From the NCBI RefSeq assembly GCF_024713945.1, contig NW_027461517.1:186001-250000 (forward strand): 64,000 nt of DNA. Direction: 5' to 3'. Below the pieces are notes generated by a model. That model made no database searches and was not told where the DNA came from. It worked only from the letters and a program-made list of their open reading frames with translations. This DNA comes from Dermatophagoides farinae (Eukaryota > Arthropoda > Arachnida > Sarcoptiformes > Pyroglyphidae). Shown one piece after another: positions 38,285-46,688 of this stretch (position 1 is its first letter; each line of letters opens with the position of its first letter). Position numbers and translations under genes: made by a program.

Positions 38285-38419
38285 TTTGCTTAGTTTAATA
38301 TTGAGTTAAAATATTTTGAAAATTAATAATTTGCGAGTTTAAGATACTCTCAAATTAGCGAATTTTCAAGACCGACGTTGCTGAATTTATTTGAAGATGA
38401 AATAACATAAGTTTTTTAC

Positions 38420-39199
38420 ATGTCCGATTTGAACGAAATCAGTAAGTATTACTCAGCAGACTTTGAGCCCAAGGAGCTGCAACGTCAAAGACAGCGTTTT
38501 TTAAACTTAAGGAGAACTAATCCGTCTAACTTAAAAAAACAGAAAAAATGTAAAAAACTGGACATAAGAATGTTGTGGCCATTCACGTTGATGTGTTTGA
38601 ACTGCAATGATGTTATGTTTGTAGGAACCAAGTTTAATGCAAAAGTCAGTAAAAAATTCAACGAAACTTATTTAGGCATTCCGATATGGAAGATCGAGGG
38701 GAAATGCTTCAACTGTCACTCTACTATTCGCATATGCACAAATCCTAAGAAGCTCGATTACGATGTTGAAGAAGGCGCTAAACGACTGTTTGATCGAAAC
38801 ATTGCTCAGACACAGGAAAAAGAGGAAAAAGAAAAATTTAAAAAAAAACTGGAAATTTTGAATAAAGAAGAAGTCTTAGAGTTGAAGGCAGTAAATGTCA
38901 GCGAAATTATGCATTCAATCCGTGAAATTCACGAAATAAAAAAAGTCACCCAAAAAAAACCTGAACTCCAGAGTGAAGAATCAAAAACAAAAAAAATGAC
39001 TGACGACTTATTTTACAGCTACTTAGAAATAAACGACTCTAGGCCAGGAAAAATCTCGACTGTCACGAATGAGGTCAAAGTAAGCTCGTCAGAGAATGGT
39101 GGGTTCAATTTCGATGTTATTAAAAAAACTAGCAAACACACAGGTTCTAGATCACAGGTGATGCAAGGATACGATTCGTCATCTGACCCTGACATGTAA
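38420..39199 (+). CDS. YJU2/CWC16 (CCDC94) splicing factor
   Basis: Step-I splicing factor that joins the Prp19-activated spliceosome and promotes branching. The start (ISKYYSADFEPKEL) matches family KYYPPDFDP. Then come LWPFTLMCLNCNDVMFVGTKFNA and YLGIPIWKIEGKCFNCHSTI, the conserved zinc-binding CxxC pairs, and DYDVEEGAKRLF (family DYTMEHGATRNF). The remaining half is a charged coiled coil and disordered tail. At 259 residues it is close to yeast Yju2 (278). Agrees with the active splicing shown by the short introns. Confidence 0.92.
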   Translation: MSDLNEISKYYSADFEPKELQRQRQRFLNLRRTNPSNLKKQKKCKKLDIRMLWPFTLMCLNCNDVMFVGTKFNAKVSKKFNETYLGIPIWKIEGKCFNCHSTIRICTNPKKLDYDVEEGAKRLFDRNIAQTQEKEEKEKFKKKLEILNKEEVLELKAVNVSEIMHSIREIHEIKKVTQKKPELQSEESKTKKMTDDLFYSYLEINDSRPGKISTVTNEVKVSSSENGGFNFDVIKKTSKHTGSRSQVMQGYDSSSDPDM

Positions 39200-39273
39200 C
39201 AACTATTATTATTCAGAGTGCAGTTTAAACTTCAGCACCAATCACGTGTACATGCTAAGTGATGTAATCATAT

Positions 39274-39693
39274 ATGAAAGATATTCAGACTGAAAAAGAA
39301 AAGGCTCGGATAGTTTATTTGGCTTCAGTAAAAACGGGATCTTTTTTTGGCTATCAACTTGCCCGTGTTGTACGTTTTTCTTCCAACTGTCTTTTGTACT
39401 TAAAAAATTGTCTGCAAAGAAACTGTGATTCGTACTCCGTAGTGACAGATGTGTACGGCCTGATTCCCGCCTCAATAGTGGACTATACAGATGAAAATTT
39501 CAAACTGTATGATTCGCGAGAAATCAATATCAAAGATTGTAAACCAAGAAATAAATGCCCATCAAACTTTAACATTGATACAAAAAAGAGAAACGACGAA
39601 CCATTAACTGAAAAAAAAAATTCGCCTAAGTTAAATTACTGGGCCACAGATGTCACTCATGTAGACGAGCTGATTCAGGTGAACATTAAATAA
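39274..39693 (+). CDS. Unrecognised protein, 139 residues
   Basis: ATG at 39274, between YJU2 and POP5 on the same strand. The first 70 residues look like a small alpha/beta domain (ARIVYLASVKTGSFFGYQLA, YSVVTDVYGLIPASIVDY). The rest is charged and probably disordered. The strand-helix order is faintly reminiscent of Alba-type RNase P proteins, and its neighbour is POP5, but key Alba residues are not convincing. Function unknown. Confidence 0.5.
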   Translation: MKDIQTEKEKARIVYLASVKTGSFFGYQLARVVRFSSNCLLYLKNCLQRNCDSYSVVTDVYGLIPASIVDYTDENFKLYDSREINIKDCKPRNKCPSNFNIDTKKRNDEPLTEKKNSPKLNYWATDVTHVDELIQVNIK

Positions 39694-39751
39694 TTAGAAA
39701 TATAATTAATTTTGATTTTCTATTTCTACCAGTGTTCAAATTTCTTATTTA

Positions 39752-40147
39752 ATGGTTAGGAGCAAGAGTCGATGGGTACTTGTTAAGTTTTATGCGAAGT
39801 CGCTGTCTAAAAGTTCTGAATCAAGTTTGAATAACATAAGTTCCAAAGAAGTAATAGATAGCATCGAAGTCACGTACCGAAAACTATATGGAGCTATTGG
39901 ACTAGGGAATTTTGTGAAGGCCAGCTCCATAATTTATTTTAACAGCGATTTCAACTTAGCTATTTTGAAAGTTGAGTACTATTCTTATGAAAACACGTTG
40001 TGCAGCATTTTGTTGACAACATCGATTAAAGACGTGGTTGTAACACCTCAAATTCTAAGTGTTTCCGCAACCTTTCGGGGGCTAAAAAAAAATTTGAATT
40101 CAGCAACGAACCGGCTCGTGTCAATCGACACGTTGACCGTGGTTTAG
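39752..40147 (+). CDS. POP5: RNase P/MRP protein subunit POP5
   Basis: 131 residues. The start MVRSKSRWVLVKFY matches the POP5 opening (MVRFKHRYLLCEL). A ferredoxin-like core follows: YRKLYGAIGLGNF, then YFNSDFNLAILKVEYYSYENTL and a C-terminal RGLKKNL, aligning with the family's GxxG, Y-N-x(3)-G-x-x-L-L-R-C and R-x-C-Q-x-F regions. POP5 binds the catalytic RNA of RNase P (tRNA 5' maturation) and MRP (rRNA processing). The core is diverged but the order is right. The stop is 11 bp from that of the convergent deubiquitinase. Confidence 0.75.
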   Translation: MVRSKSRWVLVKFYAKSLSKSSESSLNNISSKEVIDSIEVTYRKLYGAIGLGNFVKASSIIYFNSDFNLAILKVEYYSYENTLCSILLTTSIKDVVVTPQILSVSATFRGLKKNLNSATNRLVSIDTLTVV

Positions 40148-40158
40148 TCGTTTTGGGT

Positions 40159-42342
40159 TTAGCTGGCCGATTCGCCTTGTCGCTCGCCTTGCTTTTCGTA
40201 AAGAAACAGAACAGCTTGCTCCATGTGATTATTGACGATTTTAACTCTGCTGACGATGTGGTCGTTAAGTTTGTACCAATGTGGCCCATTACGAACTAAG
40301 GTGTAAAAATGGCCGCCTAGCCCGCAGCCTCTGTGTACAACAAAAGCTTTCAGATTGTACACGGGTGTAGTTTCCTCTATGTAATCTTTTATTTTTTCTA
40401 TTGTGTTTAAATTTTCTGGTGCGCTAGATAATAATTTATCGTACTCGTCTTTGTTTGAGTACTCTGCCGCAATGAAATTTATGATTTCATTTTCGTTTAT
40501 AGGGTTCACTTTTTGTTTTTTACAATAGCTGGTGTACGCTTCTCTGGATAGTCCAAGTTTTTCTACCAGTCCGGGCTTAACGTTTTCTGTTAAGTATTTG
40601 ACGTTGTCATCCATGGGTAAATCATACATTTTCAAGTTATTTAAAGGAAAAATCGCGGGCGCCTGGCATTTGCTAACTATTTTAAACTTAGTGTCATAGT
40701 ATGTTCGATTGACTGCTATCAGCAAATATTTTGAGTCGTCAGGCAGCTTCGCAATGTTGCTGCTCGTCGTAGTGAGCTTGATCGTGTTTAGGGATGTTGG
40801 CTTGAATGGGGTTAAGTAGACTATTCTTTGCGGGTAAAAACAGCCGAGCAACCTAGACAAGCCAAAGACGGATTGCGTGTCTAAAACTTCTAGAACATCT
40901 TCTAAAAACTCAACGACATCAGCTTCGGTATGTGTCGAGTATCCCGCCCCTATTTCCAAAATATTATCGAGTAAATGTGTAGGGTTGCTGACTTTGTAAG
41001 AAAGGCTGTAGTCGAAATCTAAATATTTTCGCTTTTTCATCTCTTGCACGGATTTTTCGGATATTTGAGACTGCAGAGTGCCTCTTATTTCAGAGTCACA
41101 GTTAGAGAGCGCCAGTTTCAAGTCATTTACTGTCAAATTTTTCGCATATTTGACAAGTTCCTTTGATCGCAGTTTGTATTCTTGAACGTATTTAAACAAG
41201 GTAATACTTTCGTTCTCAGCTTGCAAGTCTTCGATCAAGCGTAGTACATCTGTCACTGTATCATTGATATCGTGTCTGGAGGTGTCGGTCACCAAAAATT
41301 TCAATATGTGAAATGCAGAAATCAGGTAACAAGTTGTCCCTAAGTTTATCATCGGTTTGATATAAATGGGGCTTCCCGGACCATTGAACGGCTTCGGGGG
41401 AGGACAGGTCACTGCAATAGTGTCTTTAGATATGAGTCGCTCTTCAGCCAAAACAGGAGCTTTTGTACTGGATCGCAGTTGTTCTTCGGTCGGAATTAAG
41501 TTACAAACCGAAATTGCAAACGAATCGTATATATATCGGTAAAGCGACTGACGATCTTTGAATATAATAAAGCGGTCTAATTGGTAATTGTAACATTCAT
41601 ATGTATCTGACGACAGTGTGTTTAGTTTCAAGACGTACGCGTTGGAAGCGTTGCTTAGCCAGTGATTCAACGACGCACTGTACCCATTTGATCTTGTGCA
41701 CAAAGACTTTTCATTCAGGTAGTTGTTTCTGCCACAACCAATGAAACCATCATGCAAGTTCAACCACAAGTTAGTTGTAGCACCACATTCGTCACACTTC
41801 CAATTGGAAACGGAATTTAAATCCTTTATTCGACCCTTCGCTTCAAATGGGAAACAATCTATTATTTTTGTGTCTTCTTCTATTTGTAACTTGTTGTCGT
41901 AGTTGAACTGATACCCGCCTTTAGATTTAGCATCTGCATTCGCGTTAAATAAAACCTCGTAAATGTCTGTTTGAGTGTAGGCTGAACCGTCAGGTTTTTT
42001 AACGTCTGTGTTAAACTCTACTTCTTCAATGTATTCGTAGTATATATCGTTGCTAAAATGGCTTTTTAGAAATTTTGTCAATAGCTTTTCTACAAAATCA
42101 GTTTTTGAAAAAAAGACACGATGTAGCTTGTAAGTAATTAAAGACTTATCTTTAAGTTCAGAAACGTGTTTCGAGCAAGCTACTTTAGCTGGATCAGTTA
42201 CATCGATATAAAAAACTGTTTCAGCAAAAGCGAGTTCATTTTTATCCGTAACAACCTTATCTACACAGCTTTTAGTGGTAGATATGGAACAATAGTTACA
42301 AACGAAGTTGTTTATATCAAATACTTTATAAACCCACTTCAT
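40159..42342 (-). CDS. USP5/UBP14-like ubiquitin-specific protease
   Basis: Disassembles free polyubiquitin chains. From the ATG at 42342 the product is 727 residues; upstream in-frame sequence has no ATG. An N-terminal zinc-finger region is followed by a ZnF-UBP domain near residue 178 (CDECGATTNLWLNLHDGFIGCGR), which in USP5 grips the free ubiquitin C-terminus. The catalytic Cys box is INLGTTCYLISAFHIL near residue 335; the oxyanion Asn is kept, the usual Gln after it is His. UBA-like helices lie near residue 600. The His box GGHFYTLVRNGPHWYKLNDH ends the domain. Shorter than human USP5 (858). Overall layout is that of USP5. Confidence 0.88.
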   Translation of the reverse strand: MKWVYKVFDINNFVCNYCSISTTKSCVDKVVTDKNELAFAETVFYIDVTDPAKVACSKHVSELKDKSLITYKLHRVFFSKTDFVEKLLTKFLKSHFSNDIYYEYIEEVEFNTDVKKPDGSAYTQTDIYEVLFNANADAKSKGGYQFNYDNKLQIEEDTKIIDCFPFEAKGRIKDLNSVSNWKCDECGATTNLWLNLHDGFIGCGRNNYLNEKSLCTRSNGYSASLNHWLSNASNAYVLKLNTLSSDTYECYNYQLDRFIIFKDRQSLYRYIYDSFAISVCNLIPTEEQLRSSTKAPVLAEERLISKDTIAVTCPPPKPFNGPGSPIYIKPMINLGTTCYLISAFHILKFLVTDTSRHDINDTVTDVLRLIEDLQAENESITLFKYVQEYKLRSKELVKYAKNLTVNDLKLALSNCDSEIRGTLQSQISEKSVQEMKKRKYLDFDYSLSYKVSNPTHLLDNILEIGAGYSTHTEADVVEFLEDVLEVLDTQSVFGLSRLLGCFYPQRIVYLTPFKPTSLNTIKLTTTSSNIAKLPDDSKYLLIAVNRTYYDTKFKIVSKCQAPAIFPLNNLKMYDLPMDDNVKYLTENVKPGLVEKLGLSREAYTSYCKKQKVNPINENEIINFIAAEYSNKDEYDKLLSSAPENLNTIEKIKDYIEETTPVYNLKAFVVHRGCGLGGHFYTLVRNGPHWYKLNDHIVSRVKIVNNHMEQAVLFLYEKQGERQGESAS

Positions 42343-42589
42343 CGTTTGTGAAGTTTTAGTGATAATTGGTATTGTAGAGTTTTTCAATTTTAGAAATTAT
42401 AAATAATTTTTTATATTTAGGAATTATGGGCAATGCAATTTTCTTTCCAATGTGGTTGTCTATGCAATGATTCATAATAAATCTTCTTAGCTGAATTATT
42501 GTGAAAGTTTGTTGTTTTTCATGTATATAAAAAAATTACCTATGCTGGCTGCTTTAAACGCCTAGATATTATCTAATCTAATTAAAAAC

Positions 42590-42662
42590 TGGACGATCAG
42601 GGAATCGAACCCTGTACCTCTCGCATGCGAAGCGAGCGCTCTACCAAGTGAGCTAAACGCCC
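42590..42662 (-). tRNA. tRNA-Ala (anticodon CGC)
   Basis: 73-nt cloverleaf read on the minus strand. Acceptor GGGCGTT with ATCGTCC, including the G3-U70 pair that defines alanine tRNA. D-arm GCTC, anticodon stem CTCGC/GCGAG with loop TTCGCAT, T-arm CAGGG TTCGATT CCCTG, discriminator A. There is one U-U mismatch at 6-67. No intron and no encoded CCA. Confidence 0.95.
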
Positions 42663-42810
42663 AAACCTTAGAAATTTTCACGTTGCCATACAGAATATGA
42701 CGGTGTAAGACAAATGAGAAGTTGTACTAGAAATAAAACTAGGCTCACGGTACAAACGTTAATTTAATAAATTACCGCGGGTTTGAGACAACCGTTCGAA
42801 CTATTAAACA

Positions 42811-42882
42811 GCCTATGTAGCATAGTGGCATTGCACTGGTTTTGTAAGCCAGAAGTCATGGGTTCGATTCCCATCGTAGGCT
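42811..42882 (+). tRNA. tRNA-Thr (anticodon TGT)
   Basis: 72-nt cloverleaf. Acceptor GCCTATG pairs with CGTAGGC (one G-U), anticodon stem CTGGT/GCCAG with loop TTTGTAA, T-loop TTCGATT, discriminator T. A short T-run (CTTTTG) follows at 42881, a likely RNA polymerase III terminator. No intron. Confidence 0.95.
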
Positions 42883-42944
42883 TTTGTTTTCAAGCCTCTA
42901 TGGTATTAATCATAGTACTTAAATTATAATTACATCTTTAAAAA

Positions 42945-43016
42945 GGGCTGCTCTGGGAATCGAACCCAGGACTTCTTCGTCCCGAACGAAGAATCATACC
43001 ACTAGACCAAGCAGCC
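42945..43016 (-). tRNA. tRNA-Pro (anticodon CGG)
   Basis: 72-nt cloverleaf on the minus strand. Acceptor GGCTGCT/AGCAGCC fully paired, anticodon stem CTTCG/CGAAG with loop TTCGGGA, T-loop TTCGATT, discriminator C. D-arm region TGGTCTAGTGGTATGAT is typical of eukaryotic proline tRNA. Third of three tRNA genes within 430 bp. No intron. Confidence 0.95.
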
Positions 43017-43118
43017 TAATTGGACGCATAGAAATAAAAACTGGTCAGCCGGGGATGTGTAAACTAGTTTTTTGTAGTTTTTTTTTCAGGAATATGTATT
43101 GGAATCAATTTGAGAAGT

Positions 43119-44381
43119 TTATACGTAAGAGAATTTTGTGGGGTCCAACATAATTGTGGCCGCTGGAAGTTTGTCTAACAGATCTCGGGTCAATTGTTTT
43201 CTTCTTTGCTTATTAGTCATAAACGGATTGTCGCTGGAATAGTTTATTTCGGCGTATCCACTTCCGGGAACTAACAATGGGCTAATGTAGTTTTGAGTTG
43301 AAACAAATAAAATATCTTCAAAGGGCTGAAAAACAGTTGAATTTATAATTGAACCATCTCGGAATCGATGATGTAAATATTTCTTCTCTCTGATTGACGA
43401 ATCAAGTAATAAATCTTTCCACACGTTGACAACAGGACCTTGCGAAATGGAAACTAAATTGTTTTGCGAAACACTTATTTTCGACTCGCCGTGGCTGGTT
43501 AGATTTATTATTTTTAAAGGCTTTATTGCATTTCGTATGTCAAAAATTTGTACTTTTTGCGACGCATTGGCAACGATTAAATAGTGGTCGTTATAAGCTT
43601 GGATGTCACAAATTGGAACGTTTTTGTCAGCGATAAATGAAACTGCCGGGGAATCCAACGAGGGCGTCCAAAGACGAACAGAAGAATCGTCATGACCCGT
43701 AATCACAACTCCATTGTATGGATTATGAGTTAAGCAAGTCCTGTTAAATTTTTTTAATGTATGTGTAGTAATGTTTTCTCCGGTAGATATATCGTACCAA
43801 GAGAGTAATTTGTTCTCAAACGATGCAGAAACCAGTAAAAAATGGTTTGGTAAGTAAGTAAGCTTTGTTACGTATTTATGATCTGATAATGTATTTGTTA
43901 GAGTGCCTTTTTCATCGTAAAGTTTAACATAGTTTTTGTTAGCTAAAGCTAAGCGTTGAAAATTGTAACAAAATTTCGCGTCATAAACCGTTTCGTATGT
44001 TGAAAAATTCGAAATTGCGTCAGCTGTTTCGGAAAATTCAGTTATAATGCACTTTCCTGTCTTACTTACTGACAATAAATGCTTCCCATCTCTAGTTATG
44101 TCTAAGTAAGCATTGTCTTTAATTGGGATTTCCTTTGCAAGTTTAGATTTAGTGTTTGAAAGATGCTTCTTGATTTCGTTTTGAGTGACTTCCAATGTAG
44201 TTTCGTAAGGCAAAGTAGTTTCGATAAATCCTGTTGTAGCTGGTTGGGTTAATTTTTCATATTTTAAATGCTGACTCAGTTCTTTTTTTAATTTAAGCTG
44301 TTTTTTCACTTGCTTTACAATTTTACCACGCTCAAACTTATTTTTGATGTGCTGTTTTAAATTTACATCGTTAATCGTCAT
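43119..44381 (-). CDS. UTP7: UTP7/WDR46 (BING4) small-subunit processome protein
   Basis: WD-repeat protein of the small-subunit processome, needed for 18S rRNA maturation. 420 residues: a basic, helical N-terminal segment (HIKNKFERGKIVKQVKKQLK), WD-type blades from about residue 90 (YLDITRDGKHLLSVSKTGKC, SVRLWTPSL, VQIFDIRNA), then the BING4 C-terminal domain with YAEINYSSDNPFMTNKQRRK, LLDKL and IMLDP. That last block is specific to UTP7/WDR46. Shorter than yeast Utp7 (554), mainly at both ends. With EMG1 just downstream on the same strand it forms a ribosome-biogenesis pair. Confidence 0.9.
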   Translation of the reverse strand: MTINDVNLKQHIKNKFERGKIVKQVKKQLKLKKELSQHLKYEKLTQPATTGFIETTLPYETTLEVTQNEIKKHLSNTKSKLAKEIPIKDNAYLDITRDGKHLLSVSKTGKCIITEFSETADAISNFSTYETVYDAKFCYNFQRLALANKNYVKLYDEKGTLTNTLSDHKYVTKLTYLPNHFLLVSASFENKLLSWYDISTGENITTHTLKKFNRTCLTHNPYNGVVITGHDDSSVRLWTPSLDSPAVSFIADKNVPICDIQAYNDHYLIVANASQKVQIFDIRNAIKPLKIINLTSHGESKISVSQNNLVSISQGPVVNVWKDLLLDSSIREKKYLHHRFRDGSIINSTVFQPFEDILFVSTQNYISPLLVPGSGYAEINYSSDNPFMTNKQRRKQLTRDLLDKLPAATIMLDPTKFSYV

Positions 44382-44495
44382 CTAACTTGTAAAAAATTAT
44401 AATACTAGAATTTCATCAATCGAGACTACGCCACTTAAGTGTAACTATTTTAAAATTTTGTGTAACTTTGTTTTTTTGTTAATTCGAAAATAATT

Positions 44496-45293
44496 CTAAT
44501 TTTCCAAAAATAAAATAGTTTCGAGATGGTAAATTATTTGGTTGCAACACTCAGCTGCACTTAAATGATAGTCTCCCAAAGATATTTTATATTCAGTGAT
44601 ATCGTTCTGTACATAATCAGTGTAATTTCCCTTGGCAATGCAACCAATGAAAAAAGCAACTGGTTTCGTATTTTTTTGGAACTCAGAGAATAATTTGTGA
44701 TGTATGTTCGACAGACATGATAGTAACGTCGGGTCAGCTGGTTTCTTTAAAATAGCTAGGTTATCACTGAGTAGTTTTTTCAGATCAATATTTTCTCCAT
44801 CAATTTCAAAACCGACTTTAATTGTATCCGGAGGGAAATACAACAACAAATCGTTTTTTACTATGGAGAGTAAAACATTTTTGCCGCTAGTATCGTAAAC
44901 AACTCGATTTATCAACAAACATGCTATAACGTCTTTAAAAGCTGTGAAAGATTCTGGCAACTTCCAAAGGGGAGAAACGTTTATCAATTCATTTGTCTGC
45001 GTTTGTATGTATACACTGATAAGTCCAAGCTTGTTAAGGGCGCTTTCTTGCAACTGTAATAGACAATGATAAACAATATCAGGTCTGCAATCTTCAATAA
45101 CTCTGTCTGGATCGACTTTCAGTAAACTTTTTTTATGTATTTGACCTTGAACTATATCATGTTCTCCGTGCCCTATGTGAATGAGTTCTAGACAAGCCCC
45201 CACCAAAACAAAAATAAACTTTGCATTTCTTGTTCTTTCAGTATGATGCCTTGAAATTATTATTTTACCTTTTATGTCATTTGAATTTATCAT
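44496..45293 (-). CDS. EMG1: EMG1/NEP1 18S rRNA pseudouridine N1-methyltransferase
   Basis: SPOUT-class methyltransferase that modifies a hypermodified pseudouridine of 18S rRNA and assembles the small subunit. KFIFVLVGACLELIHIG matches family LIVVLEGASLET, then CRPDIVYHCLLQLQESALNKLG and VYIQTQTNELINVSP (family [26 protein letters not shown]). AFFIGCIAKG and LGDYHLSAAECCNQI form the knotted SAM site. I start at the ATG at 45293 (265 residues): the open frame continues upstream to 45383 but adds a hydrophobic stretch alien to the family. The EXO5 stop is at 45383. Confidence 0.93.
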   Translation of the reverse strand: MINSNDIKGKIIISRHHTERTRNAKFIFVLVGACLELIHIGHGEHDIVQGQIHKKSLLKVDPDRVIEDCRPDIVYHCLLQLQESALNKLGLISVYIQTQTNELINVSPLWKLPESFTAFKDVIACLLINRVVYDTSGKNVLLSIVKNDLLLYFPPDTIKVGFEIDGENIDLKKLLSDNLAILKKPADPTLLSCLSNIHHKLFSEFQKNTKPVAFFIGCIAKGNYTDYVQNDITEYKISLGDYHLSAAECCNQIIYHLETILFLEN

Positions 45294-45382
45294 GCTAGTT
45301 ATTAATAAATCATATATTAATTTTGGTAAAATTATAAAATACTTGTTGGGAAATTTTACAAGCAAAATTAACCTTATAATCA

Positions 45383-46455
45383 TTAATCATCACTAATAAG
45401 ATCTTCAATGTCTTCATTAACGTATTTTTCAGCTATTGTGGCGTTTTTTTCACTCACACTAAGTGGAGTGTACTGACAAATGTCAATAAAAGCACAATGC
45501 TTGCACTTATATGTTTCATGAGTAGTCAATTTTGTTGCGTTTCTTTCTCCATACCACCACTCTAATAAATAATTCAATGTATTACTAAGATTTATCTTTT
45601 TAATTGGTATTCTTTCTATGTGAAATATTGTACCTTCGCAATCATATTCTATTTCTGCGTAATTTAATTTAGTTGGTAATTTTTTGAACGACTCCAAGTA
45701 AAGCTTGAGCATGTTTTTCAAGTTTTTGTAAGGTTGTAAAATGTCTAGTTCAAAGGGTTTCGTTTTGTCACATTTGTACAGATCGTAAAATGCTTCAAAA
45801 CTTTCATCCTCAGAAGATGCTTTACGTAATTTGTCAATAATAAACGCATATATTCCAAGCTGTAACGCACTAGATTGCTTTTGCGAGTCAGGTGGAATGG
45901 TAAGTTCTGCTCTTGTTTTCGTATCTTTTAATAGTAAGTCTCCATTAACGTCAACACATATTTCATCAATAATGCCACGTATTATAATGTCGTGATCTAA
46001 TGGGTAAAAAACCCAAACTTCTCTGACTTTTTTATTAGTTTGAAAAATTTCTTCAATTTGAATTACAGTATTTAAAAGTTTAATACCCATTAGCTCCTCC
46101 ACGCACGAAACAGTAACCTCCTCAAACGAATGTGATTCTAATTCAAGTTGTTCGTGGCGTTTAATACCTCTCTTAGTTGCTTCAGTTTCGATTTGCAGCT
46201 TGGTAACTAATTTGTACAGTAATTGGTATTCACACCAAATCTGATTACTGAAATAAGTAACACTTATCTTTCCGTTTGCAATAGAAAGTGGAATTTCATT
46301 ATTTTTTAAAATATTTTCCTGATCTTCCAAAGCTTTTTTGTGAGTTATGGTACCACTTTCACACAACTCTGCCGTGTTTTTTATAAGCTTCAAAAATTTA
46401 TGATACTAATACTTACTGTCGGTCTGTAAATTCTATTATTCGTTGCATATGACAT
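45383..46455 (-). CDS. EXO5: EXO5/DEM1 iron-sulfur exonuclease, one intron
   Basis: Single-strand DNA exonuclease of the PD-(D/E)XK superfamily with a 4Fe-4S cluster. Two exons: 46455-46417 and 46387-45383 over a 29-nt intron (46388-46416, GTAAGT to TGAAG), phase 0, giving 347 residues that begin MSYATNNRIYRPT. Without splicing there is no ATG. Motifs: a first cluster cysteine in WCEYQ, then RGIKRHEQLE, the nuclease Asp in GIIDEI with LLLKDTKTR (D-x-K), and the C-terminal cluster CKHCAFIDIC (Cys-x2-Cys-x5-Cys). The acceptor ends AAG rather than a pyrimidine-rich TAG, so it should be checked. Cellular site is mitochondrial in yeast, nuclear in human; not decidable here. Confidence 0.88.
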
Positions 46456-46688
46456 TTAAAGTAATGTTTTTTATTTCAAATCATCAAACTCGGTGTATTA
46501 TTGTCTTGGTCATATTAATTTGGTTGCTTAAAATTTTCAGTTTAATTCACAGATTTGAAAAGAAAAACCAATTGCATATTTTTTTTTTAAAGAAAGTTTT
46601 CGATTTTTTATTTGCTAGAAACAGATTTAATCTAATACTAAATCTTTTGGTTATGTCTGAGGTTAGTCGTAAATCAGTATACTAAATA

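Noticed and set aside
43848-43860. Plus-strand GTAAGTAAGTAAG
   Set aside because: It lies inside the coding sequence of UTP7 on the opposite strand and the frame is intact.
46449-46685. Hydrophobic 78-codon plus-strand frame before MCM5
   Set aside because: It overlaps EXO5 exon 1 on the other strand, is AT-driven, and matches nothing recognisable.
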